Assembly: GCF_022869785.1 (NCBI RefSeq)
Contig: NZ_CP094997.1
Location: 5,575,001-5,639,000 of the forward strand
Origin: Dyadobacter chenwenxiniae
GTDB lineage: Bacteria; Bacteroidota; Bacteroidia; Cytophagales; Spirosomataceae
Reading direction: 5' to 3'
DNA: 64,000 nt
Within the stretch, counting starts at the first letter, position 1, and each line of letters begins with the position of its first letter. The notes under the pieces were generated by a model. It was not told the DNA's origin. It ran no database searches and was given only the letters and a program-made list of their open reading frames with translations. This document shows positions 10,001 to 18,425 of the stretch, in pieces. The position numbers were made by a program, and so were the translations under genes.

Positions 10001-11718
10001 ACCTCATCGTTGGCTGTAAACTGAGAAGTAACCTGGAAGTTGTCATAATCTGCCTTATCCAGGTTTGCGAGGACGAACAAAATTCCCTTTTTGCTTAATG
10101 CAAACTCATCAGTTGCTTTGTTATAAATAAAATATTCTTCAAGCGTAAGTCTTTGCAGCGTGTTACGCATGATTTCAGGTTTTTGCTTAAACTTCCGGGC
10201 AAGATCATCCGACAGGAATGCTGATTTTTTTTCTGTCTGCGTGTAGTTCGCGGCCATAATCAACGGCTGAAATCCATATTCCTTGCTAATGTCCTTAAAA
10301 CGCTCTTTTTTAAAGTAATCCAATGATTCCAGCTTCACAGGAGCAACCTGCTTGCCGTTAATGCGAAAGAACTCTACCTTATCGTTCGGAAATCTCCATC
10401 GCATGGCCTGCGACCAGATGTTCATTTTATGATAAGTGTCTTTATAGGGAAGCGGCGCGTAATCTGTCCTTTCTACGCGGCCCAGTTTTACCAACCCTTC
10501 GTCATCGTTGTATTTAAATGTCACACCGGGATGATACAGCGAATCGCCACCGAGCGGCATAGAATAGGTGGCAAATGAAGCTGCAATGACCGAATCTTTC
10601 AATTCAAACTTTTTGCTCTGAGCCGTGAAAGCGAGCTTGTCCTTGTATTTTACTTTAATCGTCGATGGCAGATCACTTAACGATGAACTATACATTTCGG
10701 TCCCGATCAATGCGAAACCGCCCTTATAGTCAATGTTTTTGCGCGTTTCCTTCAATTTCGCGTCAATTCCGTTTGAAACAAAACGGGGATAGGGAGCGGG
10801 CTGGCCTTTTATTTTCTTGACACCGCGATATTCCAATGTTCCTTTAATCGGCGCGGCAAGTTGGGCGTCGCTGTGAAGCGTTACATTTTCGGCAACAAGT
10901 CTGGGCTGTGAAATGTTGAATGAGTAACTGTCCAGATCAGCATAGATGGACGAATCGCCGCCAGCCTGCCAGTTAAACTTGCCGTTTTTCCCCACAAAAA
11001 TTCCATCTTTAAGCGAAACACTCCCATTAGCCGGCCCAAAAACAACAGAATCGCCAGCCGTAACCATGGCAAAAGTTGCGTTTTGCAAATCAAGTAAAGC
11101 GCCGGTAATAGCCGGTAACGGATTGGATTTGGGTGTTATTACGTAGTTAGAATCAACAGGCGTGTCCCAGCTGTCATTGGCCGCGGCGACGTTCGCCTCA
11201 GCATTAGCTGTTACAGCATTCGTTGTGTCGAAACGATATTTATATGTTCCTTCTAAAAGGTAAAGTGAGTTATAATTTGCCGCATAAAGTTTGTTGGTTT
11301 CATTAATCGTCCTGACCGTTTCCAGCACTTTTTGGAGTGTCTTACCATCATATTGCTGACCGGAGCTGGTCGCGAGATCGAGAAACCCTTCCAGATTTTC
11401 GGGCGACTGTCGCGCAAACGCGTGCGTATTGCGGACCAACAGGAACATCACCGGCCCCGCCTTTTGACCTTTGGAGATCTGTGTTTTAACAATGTTGATA
11501 AACTTCGTCTGCTGGGAAGCATTCAGCGCAGACATCCACACGCTATCGAGCTGCGCGGCGGAGCGAATGTATTGGGGATTCCGGCTGCCGTCCATCAGCT
11601 TGCGCAATTGCACCATAAACTGCCCGGGATCATCCGAAAGTTTTAGGTTTTGAGCGGACGCAGTTTTGCCCGCCCATGCCAGAATGCAAAAAAATAATGC
11701 AGTACGAAGTATCCTCAT
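7036..11718 (-). CDS. giant secreted protein, function unknown
   Basis: This 1560-residue protein begins with a clear signal peptide (about residues 1-22, ending ASA). I do not recognise a named domain with confidence. Most of the length is beta-strand-like repetitive sequence with recurrent phrases such as VFEGTFNANG, ATFSGPLKLTG and RLVVEEGMMVYFD. This suggests long beta-solenoid or stacked beta-sheet modules, somewhat like OstA/LptD-type periplasmic regions. The C-terminus is lysine-rich with two similar KKK-VxPTE segments and is not a type IX sorting domain. The start codon lies 12 bases after the prmA stop, suggesting co-transcription. Its size and conservation of frame argue for a real envelope role, still unknown. 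Confidence 0.85.
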   Translation of the reverse strand: MRILRTALFFCILAWAGKTASAQNLKLSDDPGQFMVQLRKLMDGSRNPQYIRSAAQLDSVWMSALNASQQTKFINIVKTQISKGQKAGPVMFLLVRNTHAFARQSPENLEGFLDLATSSGQQYDGKTLQKVLETVRTINETNKLYAANYNSLYLLEGTYKYRFDTTNAVTANAEANVAAANDSWDTPVDSNYVITPKSNPLPAITGALLDLQNATFAMVTAGDSVVFGPANGSVSLKDGIFVGKNGKFNWQAGGDSSIYADLDSYSFNISQPRLVAENVTLHSDAQLAAPIKGTLEYRGVKKIKGQPAPYPRFVSNGIDAKLKETRKNIDYKGGFALIGTEMYSSSLSDLPSTIKVKYKDKLAFTAQSKKFELKDSVIAASFATYSMPLGGDSLYHPGVTFKYNDDEGLVKLGRVERTDYAPLPYKDTYHKMNIWSQAMRWRFPNDKVEFFRINGKQVAPVKLESLDYFKKERFKDISKEYGFQPLIMAANYTQTEKKSAFLSDDLARKFKQKPEIMRNTLQRLTLEEYFIYNKATDEFALSKKGILFVLANLDKADYDNFQVTSQFTANDEVANATIYLPDTMLTVMGVSQFVVSDSLKIYAVPQDKKLIIGKNRNFTLNGQMVASNYQFRGQNIKFDYNQFFVNVAPSDSITFTPREKFAKGQKGEVGGHVKYEKGGTFYLSDPKNKSGLQKGVKKSPRLVVEEGMMVYFDQPERGTVVYPREVNFKIPKIDMGGLDERDVIFEGTFNANGIIPNIQTVLKSMPDNSLGFEYKPPVTDMKLYEGKAMARFTDTLTMDNSGLHSKAILKYMSASMTAKEVLLTADSLMASGEVASIKEATIGKGYFPAVQLKDYALKWYPNADSMFINTQGKSFSFYNGTTSLEGGLLLRSTGLYGNGKLKRADSELSSPDIKFNKDGYLANRSEFAINSVDQKSTKKLLTGKNVNIDFNFKTGIANFLTDETGFGTDSSGMEIPTASYKTLIGSAKWDMAKKTILMKGFGETSSYTSMDPDQEGLTFNGSEAIYDVEKVTLNIKGVPFIQTADVKIIPDGGLVSVDSKGKIAPLKKARIEIDTLNTSHRMRDADIRIDSRNHFEGSATYQYITARKDTFNIKMQNFELREIGAAEEGKKQRNSNQAPAAVKYYTTARADIKETENLLLSPRIQYKGGINLIAYEPSLQLDGFVKPVIKFRKDFQSSWIVYKDAPGETVAIKIDKDLKNEHEIPLSVGLHYNEAKGMYMSFLSPKDSDGDEDIYQAQGALNYDEDEKAFKVMPPPGADGLIDEANALRFDDKTGLATFSGPLKLTGATWLQAVGTGEAQVDSARFSFNTMLLMKLPALDPISQPLAAKIVEVNLEEQNSTAADDDAEQLNNKLSALIGPKATDAYAKLTAAGYKPLFEASPALDVPMLLSNVNLYWSASHGAYYSQGPIGVANLGRNNINAQMEGVLEIRRSVDGDEFSLYLQASPDVWYYFDYKLGELGVVSSQVDFNDQITAKSKNVKSKDMSLVSIGSEEKDAFVNRFDDFYQPAIKKAKLAAKTTKKKVVPTETKKKKVEPTEGF

Positions 11719-11730
11719 TTGTTTTGTTTC

Positions 11731-12561
11731 TCAACTTTTAAATACAACACAGGCCCATTGATTGCGTGTATTGGAATTGATTTTCGTTAACCCGTTTTCA
11801 AATGCACATTGCTCAATATCAGCCTGATCCGTTTCATAAAATCCGCTTGTCACCAGCCAGCCGCCGGGTTGCAAATGCTTTACATAGGCGGGTATTTCGC
11901 TTAATAATATATTTCTGTTAATGTTGGCCAGAATGCCGCCAAACATCCGTTCGTCAGGCACTTCGGTGATTGTTCCCTGGAAAACCTCAGCTTCGGTCCC
12001 CAGATTGTTCATTAAAAAATTCTCTCTGGTGTTTTCGACGGCCCATTCGTCAATGTCGAAACCCAATAAATGTGTCGCGCCTAACTTTGCGGCCAGGATG
12101 GACAGTATTCCCGTCCCGCAACCCACATCCATGACGGACAATCCGGTATGCGGCAAACTCAGCTGCTCGTTCATGACGAGCCACGTTGTTTCGTGATGTC
12201 CTGTGCCAAAAGACATTTTCGGTTGGATCAGCAAATCGTATTTAAATGCAGGGTCCGGCTCGTGAAAGGTGGCCCTCACCCGGATTTGGTCACCAACTTC
12301 TATTGGCTCGTAGCTTTTTTCCCACTCCTCATTCCAATTTCTTCTTTCTAACGATTTCCACGTGGCCGCTATTGTCGTTAATTCCAGGTATTTGGCAGTA
12401 AGATCATGCAAGTTTTGTTCATCAAAATCATTTTCCTGAATATAAGCCAAAAGCCCCTCTTCCGTCTCGACAAAAGACTCAAACCCAGCCTCCCCCAACT
12501 CCGCCATCAATATTTCCGAAAAATCCGGGTCTACTTTTAAATCAACTTCTATGTAATTCAT
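11731..12561 (-). CDS. prmA: ribosomal protein L11 methyltransferase
   Basis: This 276-residue SAM-dependent methyltransferase modifies ribosomal protein L11. MSFGTGHHETT at 116-126 is the PrmA-specific motif and DVGCGTG at 145-151 is SAM motif I. NxNRNILL further on fits the family's substrate-side motif (usually NPPY/NIL-like). The gene leads a minus-strand unit with the 1560-residue secreted protein. It is cytoplasmic and of normal length. Confidence 0.93.
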   Translation of the reverse strand: MNYIEVDLKVDPDFSEILMAELGEAGFESFVETEEGLLAYIQENDFDEQNLHDLTAKYLELTTIAATWKSLERRNWNEEWEKSYEPIEVGDQIRVRATFHEPDPAFKYDLLIQPKMSFGTGHHETTWLVMNEQLSLPHTGLSVMDVGCGTGILSILAAKLGATHLLGFDIDEWAVENTRENFLMNNLGTEAEVFQGTITEVPDERMFGGILANINRNILLSEIPAYVKHLQPGGWLVTSGFYETDQADIEQCAFENGLTKINSNTRNQWACVVFKS

Positions 12562-12687
12562 GTTTGACTAAATTTTGATTTTTTTAAGGCCGCAATATCA
12601 TCCGGCTTTTATCCGTATAGATTAATATGGTTGACTTTTGGATACTAATGCCTATTGTTTGTAAATTTAGGATAAAGCTTATCTGTT

Positions 12688-12921
12688 ATGTATACTGCGG
12701 TTAAAGGAATTTACGAGAATGGTGTTTTGAAATTCACAGAAACGCCGCCTTCCGTCGAAAAGTCGGAAGTCGTGATTTTATTCATGGATAAACAAGAGGA
12801 AAGCGAGTTTCCAGGCAAAAAGCCTAAGCCGGGTGTTGTTTTAGGAAGCTTAGCTAACAAAGGATTGAAAATTCCTGATGACTTCAACAATCCTTTGGAT
12901 GATTTAAATGACTATATATAG
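12688..12921 (+). CDS. antitoxin-like protein of VapBC-type module
   Basis: This 77-residue acidic protein has an N-terminal beta segment (TAVKGIYENGVLKF) like DUF104/AF2212-type antitoxins and a C-terminal LKIPDDFNNPLDDLNDYI-like tail that resembles the toxin-binding end of DUF2281-type antitoxins. Its stop codon is followed directly, with no gap, by the ATG of the PIN toxin, so the two are translationally coupled. It should bind and neutralise the toxin and repress the operon. Function is inferred mainly from context. Confidence 0.75.
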   Translation: MYTAVKGIYENGVLKFTETPPSVEKSEVVILFMDKQEESEFPGKKPKPGVVLGSLANKGLKIPDDFNNPLDDLNDYI

Positions 12922-13320
12922 ATGGGGAGATATTTAATAGATACACAAATTCTCATCTGGTCCCTTATTTCCCCTGACAAACTTGGCCTAGATGTTTTGA
13001 AGCGTCTATCGTCAGAGCAAATCTACACTTCCCAATTGAGCCTTCTTGAAATTGCAATTAAACAAAAGATCAACAAGCTTCCTGAGTTGCAAATTTCAAT
13101 TGAAGAATTGGAGCCAATTATTGTTAGAGATGGGTTTCAAATAATTCCTTTGAAAACAAAGCATATAATCGCATACAAGGAAATTCCATTATATGCTAAT
13201 CACCGAGATCCTTTTGATCGTCTTCTCCTTGCAACGGCATACGCTGAAAACATCGCAATCATTTCCGCTGATCTAAATTTCAAGCTTTATAGCGACTTTA
13301 TTCAACTCATTGAAGCATAA
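12922..13320 (+). CDS. vapC: PIN-domain ribonuclease toxin, VapC-like
   Basis: This 132-residue PIN-domain protein shows the acidic active-site set: D7 in LIDTQ, E43 in LLEIA, D96 and D99 in HRDPFDR, and D117 in ISADLNF. This matches VapC toxins that cut tRNA or rRNA using Mg2+. The HRDPFDRLL motif is typical of the branch paired with short DUF104/DUF2281-like antitoxins. It forms a two-gene module with the preceding gene. The cell target cannot be predicted. Confidence 0.88.
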   Translation: MGRYLIDTQILIWSLISPDKLGLDVLKRLSSEQIYTSQLSLLEIAIKQKINKLPELQISIEELEPIIVRDGFQIIPLKTKHIIAYKEIPLYANHRDPFDRLLLATAYAENIAIISADLNFKLYSDFIQLIEA

Positions 13321-13355
13321 AAACGCGCTCACATCATTAAGACATAAGCGCGTTT
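13321..13355. terminator. convergent terminator between vapC and glycogen synthase
   Basis: AAACGCGCT (13321-13329) pairs perfectly with AGCGCGTTT (13347-13355) around a 17-base loop. The A and T ends make it usable from both directions. It begins directly at the vapC stop. Confidence 0.65.
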
Positions 13356-13371
13356 CTCTTATTGTTATAAA

Positions 13372-15186
13372 TCAAGGCTTCCGCCGCTTCGCTGCCAGAT
13401 CATGCGCAGTATCATAATACGATCTCAAATTCATCCAGTCGAACACGTCCGAAATGTTCTCAACGCGGTTTCTTTGCATAATGCGGTCGCGGCGTTGCAT
13501 TCTTACGAATTTGAAGAGGATATCGGCGAGCTGGTCGGCTGCCTGGGTGAATGTTTGTGATTTTCTGTTGATTACGTAAATGCCGCGGTTTTCGTAGTCC
13601 CGCATGATTTGCATGATATAATCTCCAAAACCGGAAAGATCGCTGGTTACGGTTGGAACGCCTCTAACTACGCATTCCAATGGCGTATAACCCCACGGTT
13701 CGTAATAACTTGGGAAGACGCCTAAATGGCAACCTCTCACAAATTGTCCGTAATCAAGTCCGAAAAGCGGGTTGGTTGAGGAGATGAAATCCGGGTGATA
13801 GACGATTTTTACGCGGTCGCGCTCGTTATTAACGAGGTTTGCAGTTCTGCAAAATTCTGTAATGCCGTCTTCCGCTTTCAAATCGTGCGTCACAAAAGCG
13901 GGTAACTTGTCTGTTTTCCAGCTTTGAATGGTTCTTCTGAGCCTTAATCTCCAATATTCATCTACGAAATTGTTGAGGTCGGGCATCTTATGGTCAGCGC
14001 CTGAGGCTGTGGCGAGAAAAAGTTTTTCTCCCACTTCTTTTTCAATTGCCGTGCAAGTTTCCTGCAACTCATTTAACACAGCCCTCGACTGTAAAACGTC
14101 AGGATTGACAGAAAAATAAGGTTGTTTGGTTACAATAAACATCACAACAGTCATATCCATATTCGCCTGCACCATTTTCCAGTTCAGCCGGGCTAATGCT
14201 TCCAGTGTAAGGTCATAACCTTTATTACTATATTCATAACGCCCGGAGGTAAAGAAGTAGAGTGTTTTGTCCAGATCAAATGAATAACTCGGAAAGAAAT
14301 GACCTAATACAAATTCGTGAATACGTTCTTTATGCTTTAAATGGAGATTTTGAAATTCATGGACAGCCTGAAAACGCACAACATTAAGACCATTAGGCGT
14401 AACCAGATCAGGCATTCTTCCTAGAAAAACTTCACATTCACGTGCCGTGACGTCACTTACCGTCGTGAGCACGTGCGCGCTTAATGCGGCTTGTCTTTCG
14501 ACCGAACATTGCGCCAGAATACCGTAATTTTTTGCTTCCTGTTCCCAGTCGAAGAATGGGAGCTTGCTGTAAAATCCGCTTACATTTTGAGCCAGGTAAC
14601 GCCCCAGCATGGTTGCGTGCGTGGTGAATGTGGTCGCAATTTTAACATTGTCGCGTTTCAGATCAGGTAAGCCGCTGCTGGCCATCCATTCGTGGAATTG
14701 AGCATAAATCTCTTCGCGTTTTGCATTTTCCTCAGCATATTCCTTTAAAAATAACCGTACAAACTCCCCGAAGCAAAGAGTCTGGTTAACCAGCGGCTCA
14801 ACATTGATCGTCGGGATTCGGCTGCGCTCCCAGAGGTTAAATTTAATGGTGTCAAGCTCATGCGCAATGCTTTCCAGATCAAAGAGGATAACGCGCGGTT
14901 TGCCGGTCACCAGCCAGTAACCATAGAAAACAGTGTAGCCCATGTCACGCATGCGCTTTACGACGCGTCCGGCGGGAGAATCTTCCAGATCCGTAATTAT
15001 TTCAAATTCGGATGACGCTTTTTTCTCGAAATATGGGCCTAGCAAAAAGTAGTTGTCTTCCCACTTCTCTACCATCGCGGGGACCTTGGTCCGTATTACA
15101 GTATAAATTCCTCCAACTTGATTACAAACCTCCCATGCAATTTCAAACAGGACGTTTTTCTTAGTGGTTTTGACAAATGGTTCCAA
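13372..15186 (-). CDS. glycogen synthase, GT3 (eukaryote-like) family
   Basis: This 604-residue enzyme resembles animal/fungal glycogen synthase, not the bacterial GlgA. The N-terminus reads LFEIAWEVCNQVGGIYTV, the UDP-glucose loop region typical of GT3, and the C-terminal half carries EPWGYTPLECVVRGVPTV, the conserved catalytic glutamate segment. It elongates glycogen from UDP-glucose in the cytosol. Such GT3 enzymes are usual in Bacteroidota. It is a single-gene unit divergent from the GHL10 gene, with a 329-base upstream region. Regulation is not visible. Confidence 0.9.
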   Translation of the reverse strand: MEPFVKTTKKNVLFEIAWEVCNQVGGIYTVIRTKVPAMVEKWEDNYFLLGPYFEKKASSEFEIITDLEDSPAGRVVKRMRDMGYTVFYGYWLVTGKPRVILFDLESIAHELDTIKFNLWERSRIPTINVEPLVNQTLCFGEFVRLFLKEYAEENAKREEIYAQFHEWMASSGLPDLKRDNVKIATTFTTHATMLGRYLAQNVSGFYSKLPFFDWEQEAKNYGILAQCSVERQAALSAHVLTTVSDVTARECEVFLGRMPDLVTPNGLNVVRFQAVHEFQNLHLKHKERIHEFVLGHFFPSYSFDLDKTLYFFTSGRYEYSNKGYDLTLEALARLNWKMVQANMDMTVVMFIVTKQPYFSVNPDVLQSRAVLNELQETCTAIEKEVGEKLFLATASGADHKMPDLNNFVDEYWRLRLRRTIQSWKTDKLPAFVTHDLKAEDGITEFCRTANLVNNERDRVKIVYHPDFISSTNPLFGLDYGQFVRGCHLGVFPSYYEPWGYTPLECVVRGVPTVTSDLSGFGDYIMQIMRDYENRGIYVINRKSQTFTQAADQLADILFKFVRMQRRDRIMQRNRVENISDVFDWMNLRSYYDTAHDLAAKRRKP

Positions 15187-15515
15187 TACGGGATGTAGGT
15201 TTAAACGTTACTAGCTGCATTCGCAAAGCGTTTTTGTTTTCTTTAATTCACAAAAATCCTTGTAATTACACAATAAATATGCAGAAAAATTATTCACAAT
15301 AACAACAATCCGTCGTTTGTTTCTTCGACCTTAAACAAAGCATAATATGCGATGTGCTGCCCAAAATATAACAAAGTCAAGAATGCATTTTTGTTGTTCA
15401 CTCGATAAAGAGAGCCAATTCAAACCGTCACCACATGAATTTAAGACCGTTCTCGGCTAACTTTGTTCCAAATTACGTTACTTTGATTGGATTAACATTT
15501 TGCATTGGTTAGATA
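15187..15515. promoter_or_regulatory. divergent intergenic region, glycogen synthase / GHL10
   Basis: This AT-rich 329-base region holds no gene I can support. A Bacteroidota-type -7 element TAACTTTG (TAnnTTTG) lies at 15458-15465, about 50 bases before the GTG start of the plus-strand gene. No matching -33 TTG at the usual distance was seen. No clear promoter was found for the minus-strand gene. Confidence 0.35.
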
Positions 15516-17084
15516 GTGAAAAAAATAAAAATAGTTGCGCTTTCCTTTACATTCCTTCTATTTATAATGGAAAGTTGTATTGCCCAAAGTGCCGACACTG
15601 AAGAAATCCTACCTCCAAAAAGGGAATTCAGGGCAGTTTGGATCGCTACTGTTGATAATATTGACTGGCCGAGCAGCAAAAATCTTATACCAGAACAACA
15701 ACAGGAAGAATTTTCAGCGCTTCTTGATTTCCATAAAAAAGTGGGAATGAACGCCGTGTTCGTGCAAGTGCGCGCCGCCGGTGATGCGTTTTATGCTAAA
15801 AGCGCAGAACCCTGGTCGGAATGGTTAACGGGGCGGCAGGGAAGGCAGCCGGATCCAATGTGGGACCCATTGGATTTTATGGTTAATGAAGCGCATAAGC
15901 GCGGCCTCGAATTCCACGCCTGGCTTAACCTGAACAGACTCGTTCACAAATCCTCCACCAGCGTTTCCGCTGAAAATATCAGCAAAATACACCCGGAATG
16001 GATCCTGAGTTATGACGGCTACAAGCTTTTTAATTTTGGAATTCCGGAAGTAAGGCAATTTATCACGGATATGACGGTGAATGTCGCCAAAAATTACGAT
16101 GTAGACGGAATCCATTTTGACGATTACTTTTATCCCTATGCCGCTCCCGGGCAGGTTATCCAGGACGAAGCAACCTATCAAAAATACGGAGAAGGCTTTG
16201 CCAATAAAGCGGACTGGAGAAGGCACAACATTGATTTGTTAGTTAAACAAATTCACGATGGACTTGAGGCTGTGAAGCCGCGCCTGAAATTTGGGATCAG
16301 CCCGTTTGGTGTCTGGAGAAATAAAGACCGCGATGCGGAAGGGTCAAAAACTTTTGGCGCTTTGGCTTCCTTTGACGACCTTTTTGCGGATAGCAGGCGC
16401 TGGATTAAAGAAGGATGGATCGATTACATTGCGCCGCAGGTTTATTTTTCCTCCGGTTTCTCGCGTGTCCCTTACAGAAATTTGGTTGATTGGTGGACGG
16501 AGAATTCTTATGACAGACATTTATATATAGGAATGGGCGCATACCGCGTAGGTTATAAGGATCGGGACAAGCATTGGTCCAATCCTATGGAGATTCCTAA
16601 TCAGGTCCGTTATTTAAGGGAGAGTGAAACGGATGGGGCGATTTTTTTCAGTTCGCGATCCTTGCGTGGGAATAGTCTGGGATTTGTAGACTCGCTTCGT
16701 ACAAACTTTTTTCGCTATCCTGCTATGGTGCCGACAATGCCCTGGAAAGACAGGATTGCACCATTGTCTCCCAGAAGTTTAAAGGCAACATTGTTATCTA
16801 AAGGCCTCGAGCTGACCTGGGAGATGCCCGACGCAGCACCGGATGGTGACCGGGCATGGTATTACGTAATTTATCGTTTCGCTCCCGAGGAAAAGGCAAC
16901 TGCACACGATCCAAGGCGTATCATTGGTATGTGTTACGAGGGTCAGAAGTTTGTGGATATGACGGCCGAATCAGGAAAGCGATACATCTATTATGTGACG
17001 GCAGTTGACCGGCTCCATAACGAGGGACGGCCAATCGGGCCGTTGAAAGTGGAGGTCCATGATCAAAAGCTTGTGAGATTTTAA
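15516..17084 (+). CDS. GHL10-family secreted glycoside hydrolase-like protein
   Basis: This 522-residue protein has an N-terminal signal peptide (MKKIKIVALSFTFLLFIMES; a Cys follows in the next residues, so it may be a lipoprotein). The hydrolase-like-10 domain spans about 35-400. FRAVWIATVDNIDWP is the family's opening signature, and DGIHFDDYFYPY carries the paired aspartates. A fibronectin type III-like domain follows at about 420-515. Relatives such as B. subtilis YngK are thought to act on cell-wall or other glycans; the substrate is not established. GTG is the start codon. The next gene (nuoD remnant) begins 2 bases after the stop. Confidence 0.85.
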   Translation: MKKIKIVALSFTFLLFIMESCIAQSADTEEILPPKREFRAVWIATVDNIDWPSSKNLIPEQQQEEFSALLDFHKKVGMNAVFVQVRAAGDAFYAKSAEPWSEWLTGRQGRQPDPMWDPLDFMVNEAHKRGLEFHAWLNLNRLVHKSSTSVSAENISKIHPEWILSYDGYKLFNFGIPEVRQFITDMTVNVAKNYDVDGIHFDDYFYPYAAPGQVIQDEATYQKYGEGFANKADWRRHNIDLLVKQIHDGLEAVKPRLKFGISPFGVWRNKDRDAEGSKTFGALASFDDLFADSRRWIKEGWIDYIAPQVYFSSGFSRVPYRNLVDWWTENSYDRHLYIGMGAYRVGYKDRDKHWSNPMEIPNQVRYLRESETDGAIFFSSRSLRGNSLGFVDSLRTNFFRYPAMVPTMPWKDRIAPLSPRSLKATLLSKGLELTWEMPDAAPDGDRAWYYVIYRFAPEEKATAHDPRRIIGMCYEGQKFVDMTAESGKRYIYYVTAVDRLHNEGRPIGPLKVEVHDQKLVRF

Positions 17085-17086
17085 CT

Positions 17087-18302
17087 ATGAGCAATTCTAT
17101 TCAATACCAATATAAGCCTGAGTATCTGGCTGTCTCAGTTCCTACAAAATATGCCTCCGAAACGCTTCGTAGAGAGGAAATGGTGTTGAATGTGGGACCG
17201 CAACATCCTAGTACACACGGAGTTCTTCGTTTGGAAGTCGTTACAGACGGGGAAATCATCGTAGACGTGGTTCCGCTTGGGTTACCTGCACAGATGTTTT
17301 GAAAAGCATGCAGAATCGTTACCTTTCAACCAGATCATCCCGTATGTGGATCGTATGGATTACGTTGCGGCCATGAATTCGGAGCACGCCTATGTAATGG
17401 GTGTGGAAAGAATGCTGGGCATTGAAAATGACATTCCAAAACGCATTGAATACATCCGCGTGGTGGTTGCCGAACTGAATAGGCTGGCCTCACATTTCGT
17501 AGCGCTAGGAACTTATGCGATGGATATTGGGGCATACACGCCGTTTCTGTGGATGATGCGCGACCGGGAACAGATCCTGCGTTTGTTGGAATGGACTTGT
17601 GGCGCCAGGATGCTTTATAATTATATCTGGATAGGAGGGCTATTCTATGATTTGCCCGTTGGCTTCGAAGAACGCTGTCTGGAATTTATCAAATACTTAA
17701 AACCTAAGTTAACAGAGTTGCAACAACTTGTCGTTGACAATAAAATTTTTATCCAGCGCACAGCCAATGTGGGCGTCCTACCCTTGCCTGTTGCCATTAA
17801 TTACGGTTGTACGGGCCCAATGCTGCGTGGTTCCGGCTTGCGTTACGATCTGCGGAAGGTCGACGGTTATTCAGTTTATCCGGAACTGGATTTTGAAATA
17901 CCGATCGGCGAAGGAGCAATGGGGACAACCGGCGATTGCTGGGATAGGACTTGGGTTCGTGTGGTAGAGTGCTGGGAATCAGTAAAACTTATTGAGCAAA
18001 GTCTGGAGCAGCTGACCGGAGACTATAAGAGAACTCGCGATTTCGATCCGCAAGCCATTGTTCCCAAGAAAATCCGTCCAAAAGCAATGGACTTTTACGT
18101 GCGTGGCGAAAGTCCGAAAGGTGAGTTGGGGTTCTTTTTCAGGACAGATGGCCGTTCTGATATTCCGTTCCGCTGTAAGGCACGCTCTTGCTGTTTTCAC
18201 AATCTTTCTGTAATTGGAGAAATTACAAAAGGCTCATTACTGGCAGATTTGGTTGCAGTTATCGGATCTATTGACGTGGTAATGGGGGAGGTGGATAGGT
18301 GA
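17087..18302 (+). pseudogene. nuoD: NADH-quinone oxidoreductase subunit D, frameshifted
   Basis: The sequence encodes a NuoD of about 405 residues, a peripheral-arm quinone-site subunit of complex I, but in two frames. Frame one runs to 17302 and reads LNVGPQHPSTHGVLRLE and VVP. The second frame resumes at 17277 with LGYLHRCFEKHAE and runs to GSIDVVMGEVDR at the normal end. The break falls in the near-invariant PHLGYLHR motif: two bases, including most of the His codon, appear to be missing between CCGC and TTGGG. The rest looks intact and conserved. No other nuo gene lies beside it, so this may be a solitary extra copy. It is either a pseudogene or carries a sequencing error. Confidence 0.85.
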
Positions 18303-18312
18303 CGTTGTGCTT

Positions 18313-18374
18313 AGCCCCAAACCCCTGAAGGGGCTTTACGGCGCTGCAAGTTAGAGGCAAGTCCCCTTTGGGGC
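18313..18374. repeat. CCCC/GGGG intergenic hairpin repeat
   Basis: AGCCCC...GGGGCT (18313-18335) forms a stem and a second CCCC-TTT-GGGG element follows at 18363-18373. The opening 28 bases align with 30054-30081 at about 22 positions. This kind of short palindromic intergenic repeat is common between Bacteroidota genes. Confidence 0.6.
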
Positions 18375-18425
18375 AAAAGAAGCCGCCTTTCAGCAGCTCC
18401 TTCTTATTATATATTCCAAAAAATC

